10,155 nt of DNA from Clostridiales bacterium (lineage in GTDB: Bacteria; Bacillota_A; Clostridia; Saccharofermentanales; Saccharofermentanaceae). The stretch lies in the NCBI GenBank assembly GCA_017649745.1, contig JAGCGE010000360.1, positions 1 through 10,155 on the forward strand, in the 5' to 3' direction. This document shows positions 1-5,479 of this stretch, piece after piece; within the stretch, counting starts at the first letter, position 1, and the number at the start of each line of letters is the position of its first letter. Both the position numbers and the translations under genes were made by a program. The notes under the pieces were generated by a model. It ran no database searches and had not been told where the DNA came from. It worked only from the letters and a program-made list of their open reading frames with translations.

Positions 1-54
1 GACATAACGGACGAAGGCCTTCAGCCTGTCCTTAATGATTACCTTTATGTCTGA
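1..54 (+). CDS. thiH: C-terminal end of a probable ThiH (2-iminoacetate synthase), partial
   Basis: The frame starting at base 1 is open from the window edge and ends at the TGA at 52-54, giving a 17-residue tail, DITDEGLQPVLNDYLYV. The segment GLQPVLNDY resembles the 'G-x-x-P-V-x-x-D-W' ending I recall for ThiH, the radical-SAM tyrosine lyase that makes dehydroglycine (2-iminoacetate) for the thiazole ring. The gene overlaps the start of tenI by 8 bases, as expected within a thiamine operon such as thiS-thiG-thiH-tenI-thiC. The identity rests on a very short stretch plus context. ThiG or ThiF tails are less likely alternatives. That a coding region ends here is more secure than its name. Confidence 0.45.
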   Translation, partial: DITDEGLQPVLNDYLYV

Positions 55-598
55 GCTCGTTGTCGTTACCAACAGGAAACTGGTAGAAGGAGATTTCCTT
101 CAAAGGATCGAAGAGATATGCAAATGCAATCCACGTGCGGTGATCCTTCGCGAGAAAGATCTTTCCGAAGATGAATACATCGATCTTGCTTCTGATGTTA
201 AGAGCATCTGCGACAGATATAATGTAACATTCATATCAAACACTTATATCTTTGGCGAAAATGTGCATCTTCCTTTAGGAATATTCTCGCGAAAAAGTGG
301 TAAGATAGTCGGGACGTCTGTTCACTCAGTCGAAGATGCGATAGAAGCTCAGAGGCTTGGAGCAGATTATGTACTGGCGGGACATGTTTTCGAGACAGAC
401 TGTAAGAAAGGTCTTCCGGGAAGAGGACTTAAGTTCATCGAAGATGTCTCATCGAATATATCGATACCTGTCTATGCGATAGGCGGAATCACACCTGAGA
501 ATTACGGGGATGTGATAAAGGCAGGAGCGAAAGGTGCGGCTATAATGAGCAGCGCCATGACATGCAAAAACGTTCGGGAATACTTCTCGGCTTTTTGA
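47..598 (+). CDS. tenI: TenI-type thiazole tautomerase (ThiE/TenI superfamily)
   Basis: A 183-residue TIM-barrel protein of the ThiE/TenI superfamily. It shows the strand-1 motif VVVTNR near the start, LREKDL (34-39), GTSVHS (89-94), the signature GHVFETDCKKG (112-122) and YAIGGITPEN (143-152). The GHVFETDCKKGL block is, from memory, nearly identical to Bacillus subtilis TenI, which isomerises the ThiG product to the aromatic thiazole carboxylate; His113 would match its active-site histidine. The aspartates that hold Mg-pyrophosphate in true ThiE are not evident: NVHLPLG replaces the ThiE 'DGVHLGQxD' motif. I therefore prefer TenI to thiamine-phosphate synthase, although automatic annotation may well say ThiE. 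I chose ATG 47 because it places the conserved first strand as in B. subtilis TenI; ATG 35 in the same frame would add four residues. No Shine-Dalgarno sequence precedes either start, so translation is probably coupled to the upstream gene, which it overlaps by 8 bases. Confidence 0.85.
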   Translation: MSELVVVTNRKLVEGDFLQRIEEICKCNPRAVILREKDLSEDEYIDLASDVKSICDRYNVTFISNTYIFGENVHLPLGIFSRKSGKIVGTSVHSVEDAIEAQRLGADYVLAGHVFETDCKKGLPGRGLKFIEDVSSNISIPVYAIGGITPENYGDVIKAGAKGAAIMSSAMTCKNVREYFSAF

Positions 599-686
599 AT
601 AAATGCGGCACACCGGGGGCACCACCTTGGGTCGCTATATAAAACATGATGCGAGATCGCATTACTGATCGGGAGATATCCCGAAG

Positions 687-722
687 GCGCCGGAACCTCT
701 TATGATACGGAGGCCCGTGCGT
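687..722 (+). promoter_or_regulatory. Hairpin sequestering a decoy ribosome binding site in the thiC leader
   Basis: Bases 687-690 pair with 719-722, 691-693 with 715-717, and 696-700 (CCTCT) with 709-713 (GGAGG). The interruptions are a bulged T718 and an internal AA/C mismatch; the loop is 701-708. The 3' arm contains ATACGGAGG (705-713), identical to the thiC ribosome binding site at 743-751. The 5' arm element ACCTCT (695-700) can alternatively pair with GGAGGT at 747-752, the true thiC site, so two mutually exclusive folds are possible. The pairing was read by eye, without energy calculation. Confidence 0.5.
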
Positions 723-723
723 T

Positions 724-741
724 ATGTTGATAAGAAACTAA
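724..741 (+). CDS. Possible five-codon leader reading frame (MLIRN) upstream of thiC
   Basis: ATG-TTG-ATA-AGA-AAC-TAA encodes MLIRN. It is preceded, with a 10-base gap, by the ribosome-binding 9-mer ATACGGAGG (705-713). The same 9-mer stands 9 bases before thiC and 7 bases before the gene at 7444, so it looks like a genuine initiation signal in this genome. The stop codon is 19 bases before the thiC ATG. The peptide has no obvious attenuation codons such as a run of one amino acid. It may be a chance frame. No homolog can be assessed at this length. Confidence 0.3.
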   Translation: MLIRN

Positions 742-742
742 A

Positions 743-751
743 ATACGGAGG
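743..751 (+). promoter_or_regulatory. thiC ribosome binding site ATACGGAGG
   Basis: The strong Shine-Dalgarno core GGAGGT (747-752) lies 8 bases before the thiC ATG. The full 9-mer ATACGGAGG also occurs at 705-713 and 7428-7436. Confidence 0.85.
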
Positions 752-760
752 TAAAGTATC

Positions 761-2065
761 ATGAGAGAATACACAACTCAGATGGATGCTGCTAAGCGCG
801 GTATCATCACGCCTGAAATGAAGGCAGTAGCAAAGAAGGAGTACCGCACAGAAGAAGAGATCAGAGATCTCGTAGCTAAGGGACAGGTAGCTATCTGCGC
901 AAACAAACTTCACACTTGCATCGACCCTAACGGTGTCGGTTCCATGTTAAAGACAAAGATCAACGTTAACCTCGGTGTATCCCGCGACTGCAAGGATTAC
1001 GACATCGAGATGCAGAAAGTTATGGCAGCTGTCGAGATGGGTGCTGAGGCTATCATGGACCTCTCTTCCCACGGTAACACACAGCCATTCCGTCAGAAGC
1101 TCACATCAGAGTGTCCTGCTATGATCGGTACAGTTCCTGTATATGACAGCGTTATCCATTATCAGAGAGACCTCGCTACGCTTACTGCTAAAGATCTTAT
1201 CGATGTTGTAAGACTTCATGCTCAGGATGGTGTAGACTTCGTTACACTTCACTGCGGTATCACAAGAAAGACAATCGAGCAGATCAAGAAGCACAAGAGA
1301 AAGATGAACATCGTTTCCCGTGGCGGTTCCTTGATCTTCGCATGGATGTGCATGACTGGAGAAGAGAATCCTTTCTACGAGTACTACGACGAGATCCTCG
1401 ACATCTGCCGTGAGTATGATGTAACGATCTCCCTCGGTGATGCTTGCCGTCCTGGTTGTCTTGCTGACTCAAGTGACGTATGTCAGATCGAAGAGCTCGT
1501 TCGTCTTGCTGAGCTCACAAAGCGTGCATGGGCTAAGGACGTTCAGGTAATGATCGAAGGTCCTGGACACATGGCTATGGATGAGATCGAAGCTAACATG
1601 AAGATCCAGCAGAAGATGTGCATGGGTGCACCTTTCTATGTTCTTGGACCTCTCGTAACAGATATCGCTCCTGGTTACGACCACATCACATCTGCTATCG
1701 GTGGTGCTATCGCAGCAGCTTCAGGTGCAGCTTTCCTCTGCTACGTTACACCGGCAGAGCACCTTGCTCTTCCTAACGTTGACGATGTTAAGCAGGGTAT
1801 CATCGCTTCAAGGATCGCAGCTCATGCAGCTGATATCGCTAAAAAGATCCCTCACGCTCGTGACCTCGACGATCAGATGGCAGATGCAAGAAGAACATTC
1901 GACTGGGATAAGCAGTGGGAACTCTCGATCGACCCTGAGACAGCTAAGGCTATCCGTGACGACAGAGCTCCTGAGCATGATGACACATGTTCCATGTGCG
2001 GTAAGTTCTGTGCCGTAAGAAGCATGAACAAGGCATTGAACGGCGAATATATCGACATTCTCTAA
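761..2065 (+). CDS. thiC: Phosphomethylpyrimidine synthase ThiC
   Basis: A 434-residue radical-SAM enzyme that rearranges aminoimidazole ribotide to HMP phosphate, the pyrimidine half of thiamine, in the cytoplasm. Family motifs run throughout: [12 protein letters not shown] at the N-terminus, [80 protein letters not shown] and CYVTPAEHL. The C-terminal cluster cysteines are Cys410, Cys413 and Cys417 in CSMCGKFC, a CX2CX3C spacing, against the CX2CX4C of the long proteobacterial and Bacillus enzymes. The protein lacks the long N-terminal extension of E. coli ThiC (about 630 residues), matching the short anaerobe-type form. Codon choice is strongly biased (GCT, CGT, CTC, AAG, ATC), more so than in tenI, which suggests high expression, as fits a slow, abundantly made enzyme. 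A GGAGGT site precedes the ATG and an intrinsic terminator follows. Confidence 0.97.
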   Translation: MREYTTQMDAAKRGIITPEMKAVAKKEYRTEEEIRDLVAKGQVAICANKLHTCIDPNGVGSMLKTKINVNLGVSRDCKDYDIEMQKVMAAVEMGAEAIMDLSSHGNTQPFRQKLTSECPAMIGTVPVYDSVIHYQRDLATLTAKDLIDVVRLHAQDGVDFVTLHCGITRKTIEQIKKHKRKMNIVSRGGSLIFAWMCMTGEENPFYEYYDEILDICREYDVTISLGDACRPGCLADSSDVCQIEELVRLAELTKRAWAKDVQVMIEGPGHMAMDEIEANMKIQQKMCMGAPFYVLGPLVTDIAPGYDHITSAIGGAIAAASGAAFLCYVTPAEHLALPNVDDVKQGIIASRIAAHAADIAKKIPHARDLDDQMADARRTFDWDKQWELSIDPETAKAIRDDRAPEHDDTCSMCGKFCAVRSMNKALNGEYIDIL

Positions 2066-2088
2066 TAGATTGTTCTGTAGATATAGTA

Positions 2089-2120
2089 AATGAGGCAACG
2101 TTAATGTTGCCTCATTTTTT
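2089..2120 (+). terminator. Intrinsic terminator of the thiamine operon
   Basis: A perfect 11-bp stem, AATGAGGCAAC (2089-2099) with GTTGCCTCATT (2106-2116), has a 6-base loop and runs into a T tract that continues to 2120. It sits 23 bases after the thiC stop and separates the operon from the secreted-protein gene. Confidence 0.93.
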
Positions 2121-2152
2121 ATATATTAATAATAGTTTTACACTTCTTTGTC

Positions 2153-2161
2153 TGATATTAT
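2153..2161 (+). promoter_or_regulatory. Candidate extended -10 promoter for the transglutaminase-like gene
   Basis: TGATATTAT fits an extended -10 element (TG-N-TATTAT). It lies 28 bases before the likely ATG, in AT-rich DNA directly after the thiC terminator. A TTTACA at 2137-2142 resembles a -35 box but is only 13 bases upstream, too close for normal spacing. It would have the usual distance (18 bases) from an alternative -10, TTTAAT at 2161-2166. The exact element is therefore uncertain. Confidence 0.35.
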
Positions 2162-2189
2162 TTAATCAGTATTCTATTTGAGGTGCATG

Positions 2190-4001
2190 ATGAGAAATAA
2201 GAAGAATTGTTTTATCACATTGATCATGTCGATCATCTTGGTCTTTACCATGATCCCTGCTTCTCCGGTATCTGCAGACAGCAACAGAGATTACTGGAAA
2301 AAGTTTTCGAACCATTACTATTATGACAGACTTACAGACAGTAAATACATCGAGTTCTATAACAGACTTGACTCCAAATGTCTTGATCTTCTTTCAGGCG
2401 ATGATGTCTCTACAAGAGTCGATATTTCCGATATTGATATTTCGAAGACAGATCTTAAGAACGTCCTTCAGATCTTTATCGCTGAGAATCCTCAGTACTA
2501 TTTCCTTAATCATGCATACACATACACTTACGACAGAAAGACCGGCAACTTAAAGTATTTCGACGAATACTACTATCCTGAGTTTAAGGATACGGCTACA
2601 AGAAATGCCATGACAGCCAAGGTAAGATCCACTATCGATCAGTGGGCTGCTGAGATCAGGTCTTCAGCTAACAGCGATCTTGCCTGCAACTTAGAGATCA
2701 CAGCTCACGATTATGTCTTGAACAAGGCCGTATATGATAAGAGCAACACATATAATCAGTCGATACTCAGTAACTTGTTCTATGGACAGACTGTCTGCGC
2801 AGGCTACAGTAAGACAATGATGATGATGATGGAGTACTTCGATATTCCATGTATCTGTGTACCTACAGCAGAACACATGTATAACATTATCAACATTCAC
2901 GGATATTGGTATGCAAGTGACCTTACAGCTGACAGAAGCACCACAAGTGTATATCACGTTGCGATCAACAAGACTGTGAAAGGTCTTGGCAGTTCGTATT
3001 ATTATGCTCCTGTTGAGAAGCACATTACCGCTATGCTCCCGGAAACAAAGTATACCAATACATCAGCGATCCTTAAGGGATCACCTTATTTCGAGAGCAA
3101 CGGTTCTATCTACTTCCTGGTAGACAGTAACGAGAAATTGGTCAAGAAAGTTTACTCAGGATCTAACGATAACGAGGAATATATCTACCTAGATAACACT
3201 GCATATAAGAATCTTTCATATGTATCCACAGGATCCAATTCGGGAGACACAAGATCAGATGTAGAAGCATTCGTTGAGAGGCTTTACGGCAACATCCTGA
3301 ACAGAAGTTCCGATACTGACGGTATCAACTATTGGACTAATGAGCTCTACAGGTTCAAGTGCACTGGTGCAGGAGTTGCAATGTCCTTCATCAACAGTAA
3401 CGAGCTTAAGAACGCTAATATCTCTGACAGCAAGTATATCGAGCTTTTGTATGCTACATTCTTCAACAGAGAATTCGATTACGCTGGTAAGGATTACTGG
3501 GAGATCCAGCTTTTCAAGGGTAATGCAACAAGAGAACAGATCGCATACTCATTCCTTATGTCTCAGGAGTGGGCTGATACATGTGCAAGATACGGTATCA
3601 TCTCAGGCGGTATCCGTTCCAACATCAGGATCGCGCCTACGGCAGATACTAACGCATTTGTCGAGAGACTTTATATCACATGTCTCGGACGTTCTTTCGA
3701 TACAGACGGACGCGATTACTGGGCAGGACTTCTTTCCAACTTCGACCTCACAGGCGAACAGGCAGGTCTTTCCTTCTTCACATGTCAGGAGTTCAATAAT
3801 TTGAACCTCTCTAACGACGAATTCGTAGAGAGGCTCTATAAGACATTTATGGATAGAGAAAGTGATGCTGCAGGTAAAGATTACTGGCTCGGTCTTCTTA
3901 ACAGCGGTAAGACAAGATCTGAGATCGTACTCGGCTTCACAAGAAGCGAAGAGTTCACTAACCGCTGCGTCGATGCAAGGATCGTTCCTTACAGCATCTG
4001 A
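2190..4001 (+). CDS. Secreted transglutaminase-like protein with four C-terminal DUF4214 repeats
   Basis: A 603-residue exported protein. A Sec signal peptide covers residues 1-29: KK near the N-terminus, the hydrophobic stretch CFITLIMSIILVFTMI, then likely cleavage after VSA. After about 170 residues of tyrosine-rich sequence without a recognised fold comes a transglutaminase-like cysteine core. It has GQTVCAGYSK with nucleophile Cys203, His229 in EHMYNI, and Asp244 in GYWYASDLTAD, matching the Cys-His-Asp triad of bacterial transglutaminase/protease superfamily proteins; HMYN replaces the common HAWN. Residues 357-589 hold four copies of a roughly 48-residue DUF4214 motif (FVERLY...DxxGxxYW...F). 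No LPXTG, SLH or lipobox anchor is seen, so it is probably released or held through the repeats. I prefer ATG 2190, 4 bases after GAGGTG (2180-2185); ATG 2187 is too close and an in-frame TTG at 2178 overlaps the site. It may cross-link, cleave or bind surface proteins; the substrate is unknown. Confidence 0.85.
   Translation: MRNKKNCFITLIMSIILVFTMIPASPVSADSNRDYWKKFSNHYYYDRLTDSKYIEFYNRLDSKCLDLLSGDDVSTRVDISDIDISKTDLKNVLQIFIAENPQYYFLNHAYTYTYDRKTGNLKYFDEYYYPEFKDTATRNAMTAKVRSTIDQWAAEIRSSANSDLACNLEITAHDYVLNKAVYDKSNTYNQSILSNLFYGQTVCAGYSKTMMMMMEYFDIPCICVPTAEHMYNIINIHGYWYASDLTADRSTTSVYHVAINKTVKGLGSSYYYAPVEKHITAMLPETKYTNTSAILKGSPYFESNGSIYFLVDSNEKLVKKVYSGSNDNEEYIYLDNTAYKNLSYVSTGSNSGDTRSDVEAFVERLYGNILNRSSDTDGINYWTNELYRFKCTGAGVAMSFINSNELKNANISDSKYIELLYATFFNREFDYAGKDYWEIQLFKGNATREQIAYSFLMSQEWADTCARYGIISGGIRSNIRIAPTADTNAFVERLYITCLGRSFDTDGRDYWAGLLSNFDLTGEQAGLSFFTCQEFNNLNLSNDEFVERLYKTFMDRESDAAGKDYWLGLLNSGKTRSEIVLGFTRSEEFTNRCVDARIVPYSI
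2817..2831 (+). repeat. (ATG)5 trinucleotide tract in the transglutaminase core
   Basis: Five consecutive ATG codons encode Met210-214, seven residues after the catalytic cysteine, in the helix that normally carries the nucleophile. Slippage here would change length in frame. Confidence 0.85.
3258..3956 (+). repeat. Four tandem DUF4214-type protein repeats
   Basis: Copies lie at residues 357-406, 414-461, 487-535 and 542-589 of the transglutaminase-like protein. Each has a leading FVERLY-like helix (copy 2: YIELLY), an R-x-x-D-x-x-G-x-x-YW centre (for example SFDTDGRDYW) and an ending in a serine- or cysteine-preceded E-F, E-W or E-L. Copies 1 and 3 are alike (DTDG), as are 2 and 4 (YAGKDYW, AAGKDYW). 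The repeats have diverged at DNA level, so this is an old internal duplication, not a recent tandem repeat. DUF4214 is common in secreted bacterial proteins; its function is not established. Confidence 0.8.
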
Positions 4002-4018
4002 TCACAAACTTAAGTTAA

Positions 4019-5467
4019 TTACTTTAAGGCGACTCTCACGTTCTTGATCGTGATGGTCGCCTTTGAATTTGTGGCGCCAACATTGAACTCTACTCTCGCA
4101 TTAGGATCTGTAGATTTCATCGTGAACTCGAACTCATAAGTCTGATAATCTGTTCCAAGACTGATCTTCTCGTCGCCGAGATATCTAATATAATCGTGAT
4201 CAGGTCCTGTAATAGCTGCGATCATCTCGCGTGCTTCATCAGCTTTTGCATCGAAAGAGAATACATATGTCTTCCCTTCTTCAAGCGAGAAACTCTCGTT
4301 AGTGAGCTGGAGCGCGTAATCCTTCGTACCAGGATCAGTTGTCTCGATCTTTATCTCATCCTTGATATCAGCCTTACCGATACCGCCTTCCATCTCGTAG
4401 AAATGCCAATCGCCAGTAACGTAATTACCTGTAGAATCAGGTTCGCTTAATTCAACCGGCCTTGGAGTCGGCTTTACTACTTCGATATCGTCGTATGTCT
4501 CTCTTTGGTAAACACGAACATAATCGACTCTCATCTGCACCTTCTCATCGAAAACGAGATCCTCGTCAGGATCGCCCGGCCAATCGCCTCCGACAGCAAC
4601 ATTAAGGATGATATAGAATGGTGTATCAAACGGTGCCGGGAATTCCTTCTCACTTACAGACTTACAATACCAGTCACTTGTCGAGAAGTATTCTTCACCG
4701 TCAACATAATATGTGATCTTACCAGGAAGCCACTCACATGCGAAAACATGATAATCCGATGAGAACTTGCCGCTAGAGAGCGTATAACAGCCCTGATTCT
4801 GATCGTGAGGATTGCCGTAATGGATAGTTCCGTATGCCTTATCCTCTACGCCACCTTCGACCTCCATGATGTCGATCTCACCTGAGATTGGCCATCCGCC
4901 GTAATCACCCATTGTAGGAAGCATCCAGAACGCAGGAAGGAATCCCTTTCCGGCAGGAGTCTTGATCCTTGCCTCCATATAACCATACTTGAACGCAGCC
5001 TTCTGATAGGTATTGATCCTTCCTGAAGAATAGGTCACATTGCCGTTTTCGTCTTCGTTTTTCAGTGGCTGGATAACAAGCTCGCCGTCCTCAACAAAGA
5101 TGACTTCGTCACTGTTTATGTATTCCTGAAGTTCGTTATTGACCCACTTTGGTCTATGAAGCTCAACAAACCAGTTGTCAGTATTGAGCTCATCACCGTC
5201 GAATTCATCCGACCACACGAACTGATATCCCTCAGGAACCACACATCCTTCAGGTGGCTCAGGAAGAGGTGTAGGCGTAGGAGTCGGCTTCGGAGTTGTC
5301 TCTGCTGTAGTAGCTTCAGTCGTTGCTTCCGTTGTCTCGGAAGTCTCGGTCGCTTCTACTGTAGTAGCAGATGTCTCAGCCGTAGTCGTCTCTTCCGTCT
5401 TTTGGGAGCTACATGCACTTAGTCCCATCGTCATGATCAACATGGCCGCGATCGCTGTTTTTTTCAT
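4019..5467 (-). CDS. GH16 family beta-glucanase lipoprotein (laminarinase-like) with C-terminal CBM4/9-type module
   Basis: A 482-residue lipoprotein. A type II signal ends in the lipobox LSAC with lipidated Cys19. It is followed by a Thr/Glu/Ala-rich spacer with a Pro-Thr tail (about residues 23-72), which should hold the enzyme off the membrane. Residues 80-322 form a GH16 beta-jelly-roll: VWSDEFDG near its start, then GEIDIMEVEG with nucleophile Glu197, Asp199 and acid/base Glu202. The EIDIMEV form is typical of endo-1,3(4)-beta-glucanases and laminarinases. HYGNPH, ACEWLPGKITYYVDGE and LNVAVGGDWPG are further family blocks. Residues 350-482 resemble a CBM4/9-type carbohydrate-binding domain (YALQLTNESFSLEEGKTYVFSFDAKAD). 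Likely substrates are 1,3- or mixed-linked beta-glucans from fungi, algae or cereals. It lies 12 bases downstream of the Sel1-repeat gene, whose TGA stop overlaps the GAGGG ribosome binding site of this gene, so the two are probably cotranscribed. The stop is 17 bases from the convergent upstream gene. Confidence 0.93.
   Translation of the reverse strand: MKKTAIAAMLIMTMGLSACSSQKTEETTTAETSATTVEATETSETTEATTEATTAETTPKPTPTPTPLPEPPEGCVVPEGYQFVWSDEFDGDELNTDNWFVELHRPKWVNNELQEYINSDEVIFVEDGELVIQPLKNEDENGNVTYSSGRINTYQKAAFKYGYMEARIKTPAGKGFLPAFWMLPTMGDYGGWPISGEIDIMEVEGGVEDKAYGTIHYGNPHDQNQGCYTLSSGKFSSDYHVFACEWLPGKITYYVDGEEYFSTSDWYCKSVSEKEFPAPFDTPFYIILNVAVGGDWPGDPDEDLVFDEKVQMRVDYVRVYQRETYDDIEVVKPTPRPVELSEPDSTGNYVTGDWHFYEMEGGIGKADIKDEIKIETTDPGTKDYALQLTNESFSLEEGKTYVFSFDAKADEAREMIAAITGPDHDYIRYLGDEKISLGTDYQTYEFEFTMKSTDPNARVEFNVGATNSKATITIKNVRVALK
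4026..4063. terminator. Long hairpin at the convergent 3' ends, possible terminator
   Basis: AAGGCGAC (4026-4033) pairs with GTCGCCTT (4056-4063) and, inside it, TCACG (4036-4040) pairs with CGTGA (4049-4053), separated by a 2x2 internal loop. It lies inside the last codons of the GH16 gene, 24 bases after the stop of the convergent transglutaminase-like gene. Both flanks are AT-rich but lack a true T run, so termination is plausible but not assured. Confidence 0.4.
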
Positions 5468-5479
5468 AAGAATTTGCCC

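Larger units (their letters stand above)
599..760 (+). promoter_or_regulatory. Structured thiC leader, candidate cis-regulatory RNA of no recognised class
   Basis: This 162-base gap between tenI and thiC is rich in secondary structure. Hairpin A is 647-653 paired with 658-664 (7 bp, loop AGAT). Hairpin B is 669-674 paired with 679-684 (6 bp, loop GATA). Hairpin C is 687-700 paired with 709-722 (12 bp with small bulges). A G-rich patch CACCGGGGGCACC lies at 611-623. There is no U-rich terminator tail, so any control would more likely act on translation or processing. Leaders of thiC are typically TPP riboswitches in bacteria, but the invariant CUGAGA and ACCUGAU-type blocks of that aptamer are missing. 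The aptamer, if any, and its ligand are unknown; the function is inferred from structure and position. Confidence 0.55.

Noticed and set aside
611..634. ZTP (pfl) riboswitch-like sequence CACCGGGGGCACC...TTGGGTCGC
   Set aside because: The blocks are in the wrong order relative to the pfl motif as I recall it, and no upstream partner helix is seen.
599..720. TPP riboswitch before thiC
   Set aside because: Fragments look suggestive (GGGGGC at 615-620, CGAGAT at 652-657, GAACCT at 693-698). However, the CUGAGA block, the ACCC partner strand and the ACCUGAU...GCGUAGGGA half are absent, and CGAGAT is used in its own hairpin. A covariance-model search could still overturn this.
722..2098. Antisense and out-of-frame open frames across thiC (for example - strand 722-913, 1284-1472 and 1808-2098)
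   Set aside because: They lie opposite or out of frame with a fully conserved gene, have no ribosome binding site and show composition expected from shadowing biased codons.
2178..2189. TTG start for the transglutaminase-like protein
   Set aside because: The TTG overlaps the Shine-Dalgarno GAGGTG, and ATG 2190 gives a standard signal peptide with better spacing.
5252..5401. Low-complexity direct repeats (tandem-array or CRISPR-like appearance)
   Set aside because: The repetition is codon-level redundancy of the Thr/Glu/Ala/Pro linker in the GH16 lipoprotein; there are no spaced identical repeats.
5156..5422. + strand open frame rich in Arg and Ser opposite the GH16 gene
   Set aside because: It is the antisense shadow of the Thr/Glu/Pro-rich linker and catalytic domain start; there is no initiation signal.
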